Positions 9,317 through 18,245 of a DNA stretch of 64,000 nt are shown one piece after another. This DNA is from CAZMNY01 sp964567745. GTDB lineage: Bacteria > Planctomycetota > Planctomycetia > Pirellulales > Pirellulaceae. The position numbers were made by a program, and so were the translations under genes. The stretch lies in the NCBI GenBank assembly GCA_964567745.1, contig CAZMNY010000020.1, positions 62,001 through 126,000 on the forward strand. Reading direction: 5' to 3'. Numbering within the stretch: position 1 is the first letter of the stretch; each line of letters begins with the position of its first letter. Below the pieces are notes generated by a model. The model saw only the letters and a program-made list of their open reading frames with translations, was not told the DNA's origin and searched no databases.

Positions 9317-9811
9317 TTAGCCTTTCGGAATTCGCACAAAGCGGACTCGGCCGAAATGCTCCGAAGCGGGCATGGTGAATGTGTTGTCGTCAATCACGTC
9401 GATCACAACTTCTTCAATCGGTTGATTCTTGTGCTTGATTCGCAGCTTGATGTTCTTTTCCGACGCGGCGGTCACCTTCCAATTCGCCATCGCGTTTCGC
9501 GCCACGGGTCCTTTCGGAGTCGGCACAGAAACCGATATTGCGACCTGATTCTTGGGCTGGAAATAGAACTGCATCTTGGCGGCTTTGATTCCATTGACAT
9601 GTTCGTCTGTGATGGCTTGCGTGCGATTGATCGCCTGTTCGTCGATCTCGACCGTCCCGTTCCATCCGCCCGTTAACCACTCCTCAGCCGTTTGCAATGG
9701 CGGCGCCTCGATGCTTGCTGCCGGCGGCTTGCTGTTTCCGCAGCCGGTCAAACTTACGGCCATGGCCATTGTCGCCAGGAAGGATAGAGCAAGCTTCATG
9801 ATCGTGCGCAT
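9317..9811 (-). CDS. Small lipoprotein of unknown function
   Basis: A 164-aa protein with a lipoprotein signal peptide: MRTIMK, a hydrophobic stretch, then the lipobox LTGC with the acylated Cys at about residue 24. The 9811 ATG has an AAGG sequence about 8 nt upstream; an internal ATG at 9799 is an alternative. The mature domain (about 45-160) reads as a compact beta-rich fold beginning TAEEWLTGGWNGTVEID and containing WKVTAASEKNIKLRIKHKN. This recalls small planctomycete proteins that open with a W-x-G segment, but I cannot name a family. It is the only intact gene in a stretch with two broken ones. Confidence 0.7.
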   Translation of the reverse strand: MRTIMKLALSFLATMAMAVSLTGCGNSKPPAASIEAPPLQTAEEWLTGGWNGTVEIDEQAINRTQAITDEHVNGIKAAKMQFYFQPKNQVAISVSVPTPKGPVARNAMANWKVTAASEKNIKLRIKHKNQPIEEVVIDVIDDNTFTMPASEHFGRVRFVRIPKG

Positions 9812-10067
9812 AACGGTCGCCTTGTGCTGGAGTCAAAATCGCGTGGAACATTAGCAGGCTGGCCCACGGCGGTCCACAGCAATTGAGGCGAGCGAAATCG
9901 CTATCCGATTTCACGCCGCGGGCGGCTTGAGCCCGTCCATTCGAAGGGCAAGGTTCCTTGATTCTTCGCCGTTTTTCAGACGCAGTGCTGGCTGCACGGC
10001 ACACGGCGTTTTTTTTTGACGTCGTGTCGCGTCTATTGGGGCGTTTTCTGCGACGAATTGAGAGTTC

Positions 10068-10529
10068 GTGCTGAAGAATAGCCTGCCGGCCGATAATGCG
10101 GACGCCGCACCTGAAGACTCATTTGACCATTCCGCTCTTGCCGGCGGACGCATCCCCAATCTGGACGGTCTGCGAGCGGCTTCGATCTTGCTCGTCCTGT
10201 TCCATCATTGTCCGAGCATGAACTGGCTCGATACGCTGCACGCCAACGGGCGATACGGCGTCGCTCTGTTTTTTGTGATCAGCGGATTCTTGATCACGAC
10301 TCTGTTCCTACGCGAGAAACGCCGATTCGGGCGAGTCGACTTGTGGCGGTCTTATGGCCGCCGTTGCCTGCGTCTGTTTCCGCTCTACTACGTCGTGCTC
10401 GGTGCCAGGTCGTGCTCGTTTTGGGACTCGGCTTTTTCTCTCAGGCCAACCAGACGCTATTTTATCGAGAAGCTTTCCGCCTATTTGTTTTACTATTCGG
10501 GTGCCGCCCTTGCGGGTAAGCAGTGCTAA
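10068..10529 (+). pseudogene. Truncated, frameshifted acyltransferase-3 (OafA/YrhL-like) gene
   Basis: The N-terminal part is a clear membrane acyltransferase 3 family protein: RIPNLDGLRAASILLVLFHH with the family's catalytic-type His-His, then GRYGVALFFVISGFLITTLF and RRCLRLFPLYYVVLG. At about 10400 the homology moves to another frame (CQVVLVLGLGFFSQANQTLF). At about 10465 it returns to the first frame (IEKLSAYLFYYSG). It stops after about 153 codons, whereas intact members have at least 340 aa. Two indels plus truncation mark a pseudogene. Intact homologues O-acetylate surface polysaccharides or lipids. Confidence 0.8.
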
Positions 10530-10609
10530 ACCGGCTTATTATTGGTTTGCAATGAACAATCCGAGACGCGGACACCAGTCAGGGGTGACCGCGGCGGCTT
10601 CGATCGCGA

Positions 10610-13600
10610 CTACATTCGAGGATAGCTCTTGGGAAATCGAATGATCTTCCAAGCGTCGGCGTTGGCCCGCCAGTGCTCCCAATCGAGCTCGTCAAACAGA
10701 TCGCCACGTTTCTTGTAGAGCAATGCGCGAGTCGGCTGTTTCTTGAGAAGGTCTTCTAGCAACTTGAGCGCGCTAGCCGGGCGATCGTTTCTTCGCTCCC
10801 GACGAATGTTGAGCAACACGTAGGTCGGTTCGGTCATGTCGACCCACCGCTGCAGCTCGAGATAATTCTCTTCGAACAGAGCTGCTCGAGCCTCTTTATC
10901 GGCTGGCTTCTTCGGAATCACTTTGGGGTCGCCCGGTTTGCGAGGCAAATCCATATACGCGATCGCTCGGCCCTTGCGATAAAGGGCGTCGACGAGCCAA
11001 GATTTCTTCTCCTCCCACGCTTTCCTTTCGGCCATCGCCTTGGGATCATCCCCGTTGGGGCGCGAGCCGAACTGGATCGCCAGCTGTTTTTGGGGTATCC
11101 GTTTGATGACCGCGTTTGCGGCGGCGACGATCTTTGGCAGACGCTGTTTGCGATCGTCGTCGTCCAACATCTTGAGCCGTTCAATCAGCGTCGGTAGATC
11201 CCGTTTGTGCTCGGCAAGAATCGACTTCGCCAACTCGTCAAACTCGTCCTTGCGTTTGCTCAATCTCAATTCAGTCAGCCGACGTCGCTGAGCCAGCAAT
11301 AGAAATGACGGCGTTGCTTCAGGTGACTTGGGCGAACGTGAAGGCTGAGCGTTGTCATCCGTCGCTTGTTCTTTCGTCGGCGTGGCGATGGAGGCGATCA
11401 GAAGCCGAACCGGATAGCCCTTCGGCCTTCGCCCTGCTCCCGCAACGGCGTGCTTCTCAGATCCGTAGGAAATGGTCCCGTGGAGCACGTCTCCGTTTTT
11501 GGCGAACGTTGGTAGCTTGGGTCGAGCGACATAAAACGGTACGCGCTGACCGCTATGGACTTGTCGCGGCGCCAGTTTGGGTCGGCCGGCCACTGCATCG
11601 TCAGGGTCTGCAAAGAACGCCAGCGGTATCGGCTTGGCGAGTTTGAAATCGAGCAACAGCGGCGACTCCTTCCATTTCTCGAGCATCGCCGGTTGATCGT
11701 GCCGAAGGTGAAGCCGAAGGACATAGTCGCCCTTGGGCAGTTTGGCGGATCCGCGACCACTGGCCGCCAACCGCTTGTTCGAATCAAAGACTTGCCACAC
11801 TCTCGATTCCCACGACTTGGAGAATTCAGGAACCAGCGACGTTGAAGGCCTCGGCGTAAACTCGCGTTTCTCTTTGAGTGAAAACGCGTACGTCGTTATC
11901 GACTCGTACGCTCGCCGGCCCTTGGGTAATGCGTCTCGCGCTGTCGAAACGACTCGGAGTTGGAATCCACTCGGCCTCACCGTTCGCCGGAGCGTGTCCA
12001 GCGTTGCGTCTGGTTCGAACCATTGATCGCCAAGCGAGGCGACGACTTCTCCTCGAGCCACCGCAAGGTTGTCAGTCAGCAGCATGTCTTCGTCGCGAGG
12101 CGCGATGCCTTGAAACTGAGTTTCGACATGCAGCAAACTGTCGCCAACGCTCGACCAGTATTGGCCTAGGCACAGTTCGAGTGTATGCCCAGCTTCAACT
12201 GGAAAACTTCGAAGGATCGTCTGGCCGGGCCTCAGCGTGACGTATTCACGCTGAAATCCTCGCCCGTATGCTTTCTGCGGAAGTAGTTGAAGCGCGTGCA
12301 CGACGAAACGTCTCGCCTGTCCGTTCGTCTTGTCGGCGGTCAAAGTTACGTCTATCCAATTCGCACCATTTGGCACCTGAAGAAACCGCCTTGATTCGCT
12401 GCCTGCCGACAGAGATATCGCATCTCGAAACGGATTGCGGGCGTGTGCCTCAGCGACATGCGGCCGAATCAAGGTGACCGGCACGCGGAACAATGGGCCT
12501 CGTTCGGGATGGTCGGCGTTCATGCCTTTTACCTCGCCGTAGTGAGCGCCGGGCGGCAGCGATGATCCATCGACTTCGATATCAAACGATTTCCCGTCGT
12601 AGGCGAGCACCAGATGTTTCGGAGCTTTGATCCAAGCCGATTCCGACTCGATGACGATCGGCACATCGAATGCGGCTTTCGCTGCCGCTCCAGCACGATC
12701 GTGCATGACGGGGCGGACGTGAATCGTCGATGTTGTCGGTCCGTTGGATTCAAATGCGTCTCGGAGGTACAGGCCCCGCGCGTTTTCACGATCGGCGATG
12801 GAGATTTCGAATCGAGCCAAATCGTTTTCGCTGAGCCTGTGCTGTACGGCGTAGTCGTAGGCGCGGTCGATTTGAATCAGGCCGCGGCCGTGGGCCAAGG
12901 GATCCATTCGAGCGAGAGGGCGAGCTGTATTGACGACTGCTCGCCTCACCGTAGTCGGACTGTAATCGTGCGAGTGAGCTTTGAGTCCGGACAGCAGAAG
13001 CGCCAAGTTTCCGCAGGCGTTGGGCGATGACATCGATGTGCCGTTGCCCAGTTTGCGATGCATCAGAGACCACTGCGAGACCGGAGATATGGCACCGCCC
13101 GGCGCGCAGATGTCGACGCCCAAATCCCCATCCGCTGTCGGGCCTCGGGAGCTCCAAGTGTAAGCTTGCTCTTCGCGAGCCAAACGCTGAGCGTAGGCGT
13201 TCTGCATGAGTGCGGGCGAGACGTACGCGCCAACTCCGATCAAAGCGGAACTGGTCCCACCCGGCGAGCCCACTGTCGACAACGCGGGGCCATTGTTGCC
13301 GGCGCTAGCGACAAAAATCACATTGTGGTCGCGAATGACCTCGGCGTACCTCGCCAGCAGGCGGCCAGAGTTCGGGTCGCTCGTTGAGCCGCCGTAACTC
13401 ATATTGATCAAGTCGCATTTGTTGCGAAGCACCGCGGTCATGCCGCGGATTTGACCTGAACCTGTCGAGCTGGATCCGAGTCGGCTGTCTCCGATTTTGA
13501 CGGAGACAATCTGGGCACCCGGCGCGAGGCCGTCGCGCTCGGGGTGGTCCGGGTAGTGGGCCGAGACGATCCCGGCGACGTGGGTGCCATGGGCACCGCA

Positions 13601-14440
13601 GTCGGTAACGATCGATAACAGGTTGCCGTCGTCGTAGATGTTGACGGCGAAGTTGAGCAGCGAGACCTTGTCAAACGTGGTGTATTGCCTCTTCTCCCGG
13701 AAGTTGGTCATCACCGCTTCGTCGTCAAATTGTCCGTCCTCATTGGTATCGATGGACGCTTGCCACATTTGGCCGTCGTGAAAAACAACACAGTCGTAGA
13801 TCGGGCCCGGGTCGGCGTACTGCTTTTGTAGTTCGGACAGCAACGCGATTCGATCGGTCAGTTCTTTCCGCTGCCGTTTCTGATTTCGGTCGGGAGCTTT
13901 GTGCTTCCTATCCCAATCCTGCAGGTCGCTCTGCAGTTTGGCTCTGAGCATTCGTTGTTTGGCGTCCCATGCCTCACGTCTCTTTTTCTCGACGCGTGCG
14001 ACCAGGTCTTTGGGAAACAGCTCATAAGCGCGCTTCCATCCAACTCGCCAGTCGCCGCTTGGGTTTGTCCACGACTTGGGAATCGTCAGCGGTCTCCCCG
14101 TCGCTCCGACGATGACGCCCTCTTTGCCGCGAACGATGGTCGAAGTATCGACGTCGCCGCTACCCGAGCCATCGACCATGTCAATAATTTTCGGCCGACC
14201 ATCCGGAGTGGTTTGCAGCCCGTCGACGCCGGGATCAACGCCCGTGTCAAAGATGGCGACGACAACACCTCGACCGTCGTACGTCGGGTGTTTCTTGAGA
14301 AAACGCAAAGCGCCGGTTTCCGCTTTCGGCAACCACCCGCTCGTCGGGAATCGACCAGTCTCCTGACCCAGCAAACTCTTACCCGGATGCGCCGACGCAG
14401 CGAGTGACAAGAAAATGAGCAGCAACGAAATCTGTCGCAT
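10610..14440 (-). CDS. Tripeptidyl-peptidase II-like subtilisin-family (S8) serine protease
   Basis: A large S8 protease of 1276 aa from the ATG at 14440, which begins a signal peptide (MRQISLLLIFLSLAASAHPG); the frame extends 8 codons upstream. The catalytic triad is visible: Asp about 65 in VVVAIFDTGVDPGVDG, His about 284 in DCGAHGTHVAGI, and Ser about 469 in NGTSMSSPNACGNLAL, with oxyanion Asn about 382 in VASAGNNGPALS. The roughly 200-residue insertion between Asp and His, including a charged helical stretch (about 145-205), and the very long C-terminal part are hallmarks of tripeptidyl-peptidase II. TPP II removes N-terminal tripeptides from oligopeptides; in eukaryotes it is cytosolic, whereas here a signal peptide suggests export. 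The C-terminus is helical and charged. Confidence 0.9.
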   Translation of the reverse strand: MRQISLLLIFLSLAASAHPGKSLLGQETGRFPTSGWLPKAETGALRFLKKHPTYDGRGVVVAIFDTGVDPGVDGLQTTPDGRPKIIDMVDGSGSGDVDTSTIVRGKEGVIVGATGRPLTIPKSWTNPSGDWRVGWKRAYELFPKDLVARVEKKRREAWDAKQRMLRAKLQSDLQDWDRKHKAPDRNQKRQRKELTDRIALLSELQKQYADPGPIYDCVVFHDGQMWQASIDTNEDGQFDDEAVMTNFREKRQYTTFDKVSLLNFAVNIYDDGNLLSIVTDCGAHGTHVAGIVSAHYPDHPERDGLAPGAQIVSVKIGDSRLGSSSTGSGQIRGMTAVLRNKCDLINMSYGGSTSDPNSGRLLARYAEVIRDHNVIFVASAGNNGPALSTVGSPGGTSSALIGVGAYVSPALMQNAYAQRLAREEQAYTWSSRGPTADGDLGVDICAPGGAISPVSQWSLMHRKLGNGTSMSSPNACGNLALLLSGLKAHSHDYSPTTVRRAVVNTARPLARMDPLAHGRGLIQIDRAYDYAVQHRLSENDLARFEISIADRENARGLYLRDAFESNGPTTSTIHVRPVMHDRAGAAAKAAFDVPIVIESESAWIKAPKHLVLAYDGKSFDIEVDGSSLPPGAHYGEVKGMNADHPERGPLFRVPVTLIRPHVAEAHARNPFRDAISLSAGSESRRFLQVPNGANWIDVTLTADKTNGQARRFVVHALQLLPQKAYGRGFQREYVTLRPGQTILRSFPVEAGHTLELCLGQYWSSVGDSLLHVETQFQGIAPRDEDMLLTDNLAVARGEVVASLGDQWFEPDATLDTLRRTVRPSGFQLRVVSTARDALPKGRRAYESITTYAFSLKEKREFTPRPSTSLVPEFSKSWESRVWQVFDSNKRLAASGRGSAKLPKGDYVLRLHLRHDQPAMLEKWKESPLLLDFKLAKPIPLAFFADPDDAVAGRPKLAPRQVHSGQRVPFYVARPKLPTFAKNGDVLHGTISYGSEKHAVAGAGRRPKGYPVRLLIASIATPTKEQATDDNAQPSRSPKSPEATPSFLLLAQRRRLTELRLSKRKDEFDELAKSILAEHKRDLPTLIERLKMLDDDDRKQRLPKIVAAANAVIKRIPQKQLAIQFGSRPNGDDPKAMAERKAWEEKKSWLVDALYRKGRAIAYMDLPRKPGDPKVIPKKPADKEARAALFEENYLELQRWVDMTEPTYVLLNIRRERRNDRPASALKLLEDLLKKQPTRALLYKKRGDLFDELDWEHWRANADAWKIIRFPKSYPRM

Positions 14441-14857
14441 CGGAAGACCTGAGACCTGAGGCAAAATCTATGAGTCGAACTTCCCTTATTGTAGTCGGAC
14501 GCCAGAACACTGGCTTAGCCTGTAGCCAAACATAGCCCCCTCGCCCAACCCCAACGAGCTTGCTCACCGAACGAGCAAGCTCGTTGGGGTCGTGCGCGGG
14601 ATGAGCGTTGTGTAGCGGTGAATCTTGCTCACCGAACGAGCAAGCTCGTTGGGGTCGTGCGCGGGATGAGCGTTGTGTAGCGGTGAATCTTGCTCACCGA
14701 ACGAGCAAGCTCGTTGGGGTCGAGTGCGGGGTGAGCGTGTTCTTAGCGTTGAGTCTCGGTCACCGAACGAGCAAGCTCGTTGGGATCGAGTGCACGGCTC
14801 GTCCGTTGTCTAGAGCCGAATATTGGGGCAGAGACGTGCGAATCTCGTGCGACGCTT
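14441..14857. other. Intergenic region dominated by a palindromic repeat array
   Basis: This gap between two minus-strand genes contains the 65-bp repeat array described separately and no supported gene. Peptides encoded across it repeat the array and carry no domain. The array could act as a transcript-end or stability element for the upstream DUF1549/DUF1553 gene, which is read toward it. Confidence 0.5.
14551..14784. repeat. REP-like palindromic element amplified as a 65-bp tandem array (4 units)
   Basis: The first unit (14551-14587) is a perfect hairpin: 15-bp arms (ccaacgagcttgctc and its complement) around a 7-nt loop accgaac. The motif caccgaacgagcaagctcg then recurs starting at 14565, 14630, 14695 and 14761, giving spacings of 65, 65 and 66 bp. 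The first two inter-motif spacers are almost identical and the last is more diverged, so the array seems to have grown by recent duplication. Related single palindromes lie at 52.2, 53.0 and 56.0-56.1 kb. Confidence 0.9.
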
Positions 14858-17800
14858 CTATCGATTAAATAGAAAGGCGGGGGTGTTGATAAGAGCCCAG
14901 CCTAGGTCTTGGATGCCGATCAGGCGACCTTGTTGTTTCTGGGCTTCGCTGCGTGCGACCTCGTCGGCGAGCTGCTTCCACTGGCTGTCGAGGCTGCGAT
15001 AGTGATCGATCAACAGTTTCTTCTGTTCGGCGGTTCGTTTTGACGGTTCGGCGTTGAGCGCCCCGGCTAAATTGGCGGGCAACGATTTCGATTGGAACGG
15101 TCGAGGTGAATCGGTTAGCGAAATCCGGAAACGACCGAGCATATGTTTGCCGTCCGGGAATTGCTGATTCAGAGTGATCGTCAGTACGGCTCCGCCCTCG
15201 AAGGAAACGACTTCGCTGAATTCGTACAACGCGGAGTGGGCCTTGTTGAATGCGGGCATTATCGCCCAGCCGGTTGACGGGTTTCCGTCGATCGAATTCG
15301 CCACGGGCCAGCTGGCTTGACTGAAATCAGCTTGGGCATTCCTTAGCGCCACCGCGACGGCTTCGGCTGGCTTACTCTTCGGCGCCGCCTTAACCGAGAA
15401 CTCGGAAAGCACGAAGTTGCCATTGTCGGCGCGGCCTGGTCCGCCGGCGGGGAGCGACTTGTCGTTCATCGCCTCAAGACGGATTCCCGTAGTCTTCTTA
15501 AGCGCCGTGGGAATGACAACGCGATACTCGCCTTTCTTGAGTCCGCCTGTCACGGAAAGGCTGTTGTCTTTGTTCAGTTGAAACTTGGCGTCTACAGTGG
15601 ATGAAAACTCGCTCGGTTTGACCACATTCCACTGAGTTACCGACAACGCTCGCTTCTCCCACTCGGCCTGCTTGGCCGGAAGCTGTTGCTCATAAGCCTT
15701 CAATTTGGCTACCAGGGCATTGTGATCGGCACCGACGGCTTCCATCGCCCGAACCGCGAGCTGAGTTTCTGTGGGGCTGGGCTCCCGGCTGAGGAATCGC
15801 AGGAAGACCTTGCGGACCAGCTGCTGATCGTCTTTCTCACTTGCGACCAGTTTCGCCAATTCACTTTTTGGGTCGGCCAGGGCGTTGGCGACGGTGGGCC
15901 CGTTGACGAGCTTCATGATCGGCCCAAGCACCATCCCAGATGATCGCTCGCATTCGCAGGCGCTCTCACGTACGGGGCGGCCGAAGTCGTCGAGGAAGGG
16001 GACTTTGACGCCGGCGTCGGGAATTTGGGCAGCACGGAATCCGGCCGGCGCGCCTGCGATATTCGGTCGCGATCCAGTCGCGGCATGAATCGTGTCGTAG
16101 AGAACCTCCGCCGGCAGTCGACGTGGAAGTGCATGCGAAAAATTGATCTGGTCGTCTTCGTTCCAGCGATTCGAGACAATCGAATGTTGATACGTTCGCG
16201 ATTTGCAAATTGTGCGAAGCAGTTCTTGGACGTCGAATCCGCTATCGATAAAGTGCTTTGAGAGGGCGTCGAGCAACTGAGGATTGGAAGCTGGATTGCC
16301 CGCTCGAAGATCGTCAATCGGCTCAATGATTCCGATGCCGAACAAATAGCCCCATAATCGATTGGCATAGCTGCTGGCAAAGTAAGGGTTGTCGGCCGCT
16401 GTCAGCCAATGGGCCAGTTGCTGACGCCGGTTCCCCTCTTTCGGCATGTCCGCGTGATCATAGGGAAACTTGGGCGCAGTCACCTGTCCCGTTCGATCGT
16501 GAGTCATCTCGCCTGAACTTTTGTCGTATACGACTTCGACCAGAGGCTTCGCGCCCTCGACAGCCGTACGGCCAAGTTTGAGAGTGCGATAGGCCGGATC
16601 GATTTTTCGACCGACTTGAGCGAAGTAGGCGGCCAACTCGTAATACTGATCCTGGGTCCAGCGTTCGAACGGATGGTCGTGACACTTGTTGCAGTTAAAG
16701 CGAACTGCCATGAACAGGTGGGTGGTGTTCTCCATCGCCTCGGCGGGCGTCCGCAACACTTTGTAGTAGGCGGCCGGTGGGTTTTCGACGTTCGATCCAA
16801 CTGCGGTGAGGATGTCTCGTGCAAAGACGTCGTACGGTTGGTTCGACGCGATCGCTTGCTTGATCCAGTTTCGCAGTCGCAGCGAACCCTCTTCGCCGAG
16901 GAACTTACGATTGACTTGGAGCAAGTCCGCCCACTTGTTCGTCCAATGTTCGATAAAGTCACTGTTGCCGACGAGCGAATCAACAAGCTGATCGCGCCGT
17001 TCGCGCCGGCTGCCTTTCGCCGTCAAAAACTCGCTCAATTGCTCGGGAGTCGGCGGGAGCCCGGTCAAGTCGAGATAAACTCGCCGAGCGAATTCGTGGT
17101 CAGTGCAGAGATCTGCCGGAGCAACTCGCACTCGTTCAAGTTTCTGGTAAACCAACTCATCGACAAAGTTGTAGGTCTCCGGCGCCTTCCACTCGAACCC
17201 ACTACGGTCGCCCATGACAGTCAACGTTGCGGCGGCGTACGATCCTTCAAATCGCACTAGCACCGGCGCCTCGCCTCGACGCAGCATGGTCAAGACTCCG
17301 CTCGAGTCCGCGTCGACAACTTCGATGTTTCCGCTCTCAATAAAAGCCTCTCGCGTCACGTCTCTAACCATCCCATCGGTATACGTTGCCAGCACAGACA
17401 TTTGCAGAGTCATGCCGGCTCGAGGCACGATCGGATCTTTGGGAAAGACTTCAATCGAAGCAACTCGCGGCTTGTCCAAATCCAACACGGTGCCGCCGGT
17501 AATCCAGCCCCGTACGATTTCGTAGTAGTCGTGCTCGATTTTCGTGCGGACTCCTCCGACATGGGGAATCGCGCCGGTGGCTTTGAGCAACATTAGACTT
17601 TGATCCGGCGCGGCTCGATTGAATCGTCTCGCGCCCAAGTCGTCGGTAAATGCGCGATGGTCGTAGAGTGCGTCGTATCCTCGGAGTGAGAGTTTGAAAC
17701 CGCCCTTCCCTTTTTTGGCGCCGTGGCAGGTTCCTTGACTACAGCCCATCTTGCTGAGCGCAGGTTGAACGTCCTGGACGAAGCTGATTGCGGGCGTCGT

Positions 17801-18181
17801 TTGAGACCCGGCGACTTCAACTGGAATCGAAACCTGGCGGCCGCCGTAAGAGAATTTCAACTCGCCCTTACCGTCCGCCAGTGGTGAAACGAGGCCGTTG
17901 CCGGAGACAGCGACTTGGGCCGGAGTCTGTTCGCGTTTGGCCATTCGTGTCAGGTCGATGATCTCGCCGCGCTTCGTCCGTCCGAGGATCAGCATCTGAC
18001 GGTAGGCGAAACGATGAGTCAGTTGAATCGACGGCGGAATGGCCTCGATTCGATCGACTTGAACGCTTTTGGGCAGGTCATCAGCCGAGCAGGCTCGATT
18101 CTGGCCGAGCTCCGAACTCGCGGCGAGCAGGAAGCCGATCAAAAGCAGTCGTCTGCAAAGCATCGAACGGAACGTCAACAT
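14858..18181 (-). CDS. Secreted DUF1549/DUF1553 protein with Big-2-like and cytochrome-like segments
   Basis: An 1107-aa exported protein with an N-terminal signal sequence (MLCRRLLLIGFLLAASSELG within it). At about 150-210 lies a cytochrome-like segment with the unusual CSQGTCH spacing (C-x4-C-H). An Ig-like Big-2 domain follows (about 245-330, starting VASIEVFPKDPIVPRAG). DUF1549 comes next (about 340-540: NFVDELVYQKL, ARRVYLDLTGLPPTPEQL, and a C-x2-C-H motif CNKCHDHPFERW). DUF1553 is C-terminal (about 600-860: YFASSYANRLWGYLFGIGII, RTICKSRTYQHS). These are planctomycete-specific families of unknown biochemical function. The gene starts 64 bp after the WD40/cytochrome gene upstream, so an operon is likely. 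Confidence 0.9.
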   Translation of the reverse strand: MLTFRSMLCRRLLLIGFLLAASSELGQNRACSADDLPKSVQVDRIEAIPPSIQLTHRFAYRQMLILGRTKRGEIIDLTRMAKREQTPAQVAVSGNGLVSPLADGKGELKFSYGGRQVSIPVEVAGSQTTPAISFVQDVQPALSKMGCSQGTCHGAKKGKGGFKLSLRGYDALYDHRAFTDDLGARRFNRAAPDQSLMLLKATGAIPHVGGVRTKIEHDYYEIVRGWITGGTVLDLDKPRVASIEVFPKDPIVPRAGMTLQMSVLATYTDGMVRDVTREAFIESGNIEVVDADSSGVLTMLRRGEAPVLVRFEGSYAAATLTVMGDRSGFEWKAPETYNFVDELVYQKLERVRVAPADLCTDHEFARRVYLDLTGLPPTPEQLSEFLTAKGSRRERRDQLVDSLVGNSDFIEHWTNKWADLLQVNRKFLGEEGSLRLRNWIKQAIASNQPYDVFARDILTAVGSNVENPPAAYYKVLRTPAEAMENTTHLFMAVRFNCNKCHDHPFERWTQDQYYELAAYFAQVGRKIDPAYRTLKLGRTAVEGAKPLVEVVYDKSSGEMTHDRTGQVTAPKFPYDHADMPKEGNRRQQLAHWLTAADNPYFASSYANRLWGYLFGIGIIEPIDDLRAGNPASNPQLLDALSKHFIDSGFDVQELLRTICKSRTYQHSIVSNRWNEDDQINFSHALPRRLPAEVLYDTIHAATGSRPNIAGAPAGFRAAQIPDAGVKVPFLDDFGRPVRESACECERSSGMVLGPIMKLVNGPTVANALADPKSELAKLVASEKDDQQLVRKVFLRFLSREPSPTETQLAVRAMEAVGADHNALVAKLKAYEQQLPAKQAEWEKRALSVTQWNVVKPSEFSSTVDAKFQLNKDNSLSVTGGLKKGEYRVVIPTALKKTTGIRLEAMNDKSLPAGGPGRADNGNFVLSEFSVKAAPKSKPAEAVAVALRNAQADFSQASWPVANSIDGNPSTGWAIMPAFNKAHSALYEFSEVVSFEGGAVLTITLNQQFPDGKHMLGRFRISLTDSPRPFQSKSLPANLAGALNAEPSKRTAEQKKLLIDHYRSLDSQWKQLADEVARSEAQKQQGRLIGIQDLGWALINTPAFLFNR

Positions 18182-18245
18182 GTTATGTCCATTTATTGTT
18201 GTGGGCGACGCGAGTCGTTTTAGGTGCTCGACCTGTTGGCGAGCC

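Noticed and set aside
9086..9676. Long plus-strand frame through the small lipoprotein gene
   Set aside because: Only its first part (to about 9286) looks membrane-like; the rest is antisense to a lipoprotein gene with signal peptide and lipobox.
14551..14784. The 65-bp array considered as a CRISPR
   Set aside because: The repeats are palindromes in tandem with nearly identical spacers; CRISPR spacers would be unique and there are no cas genes.
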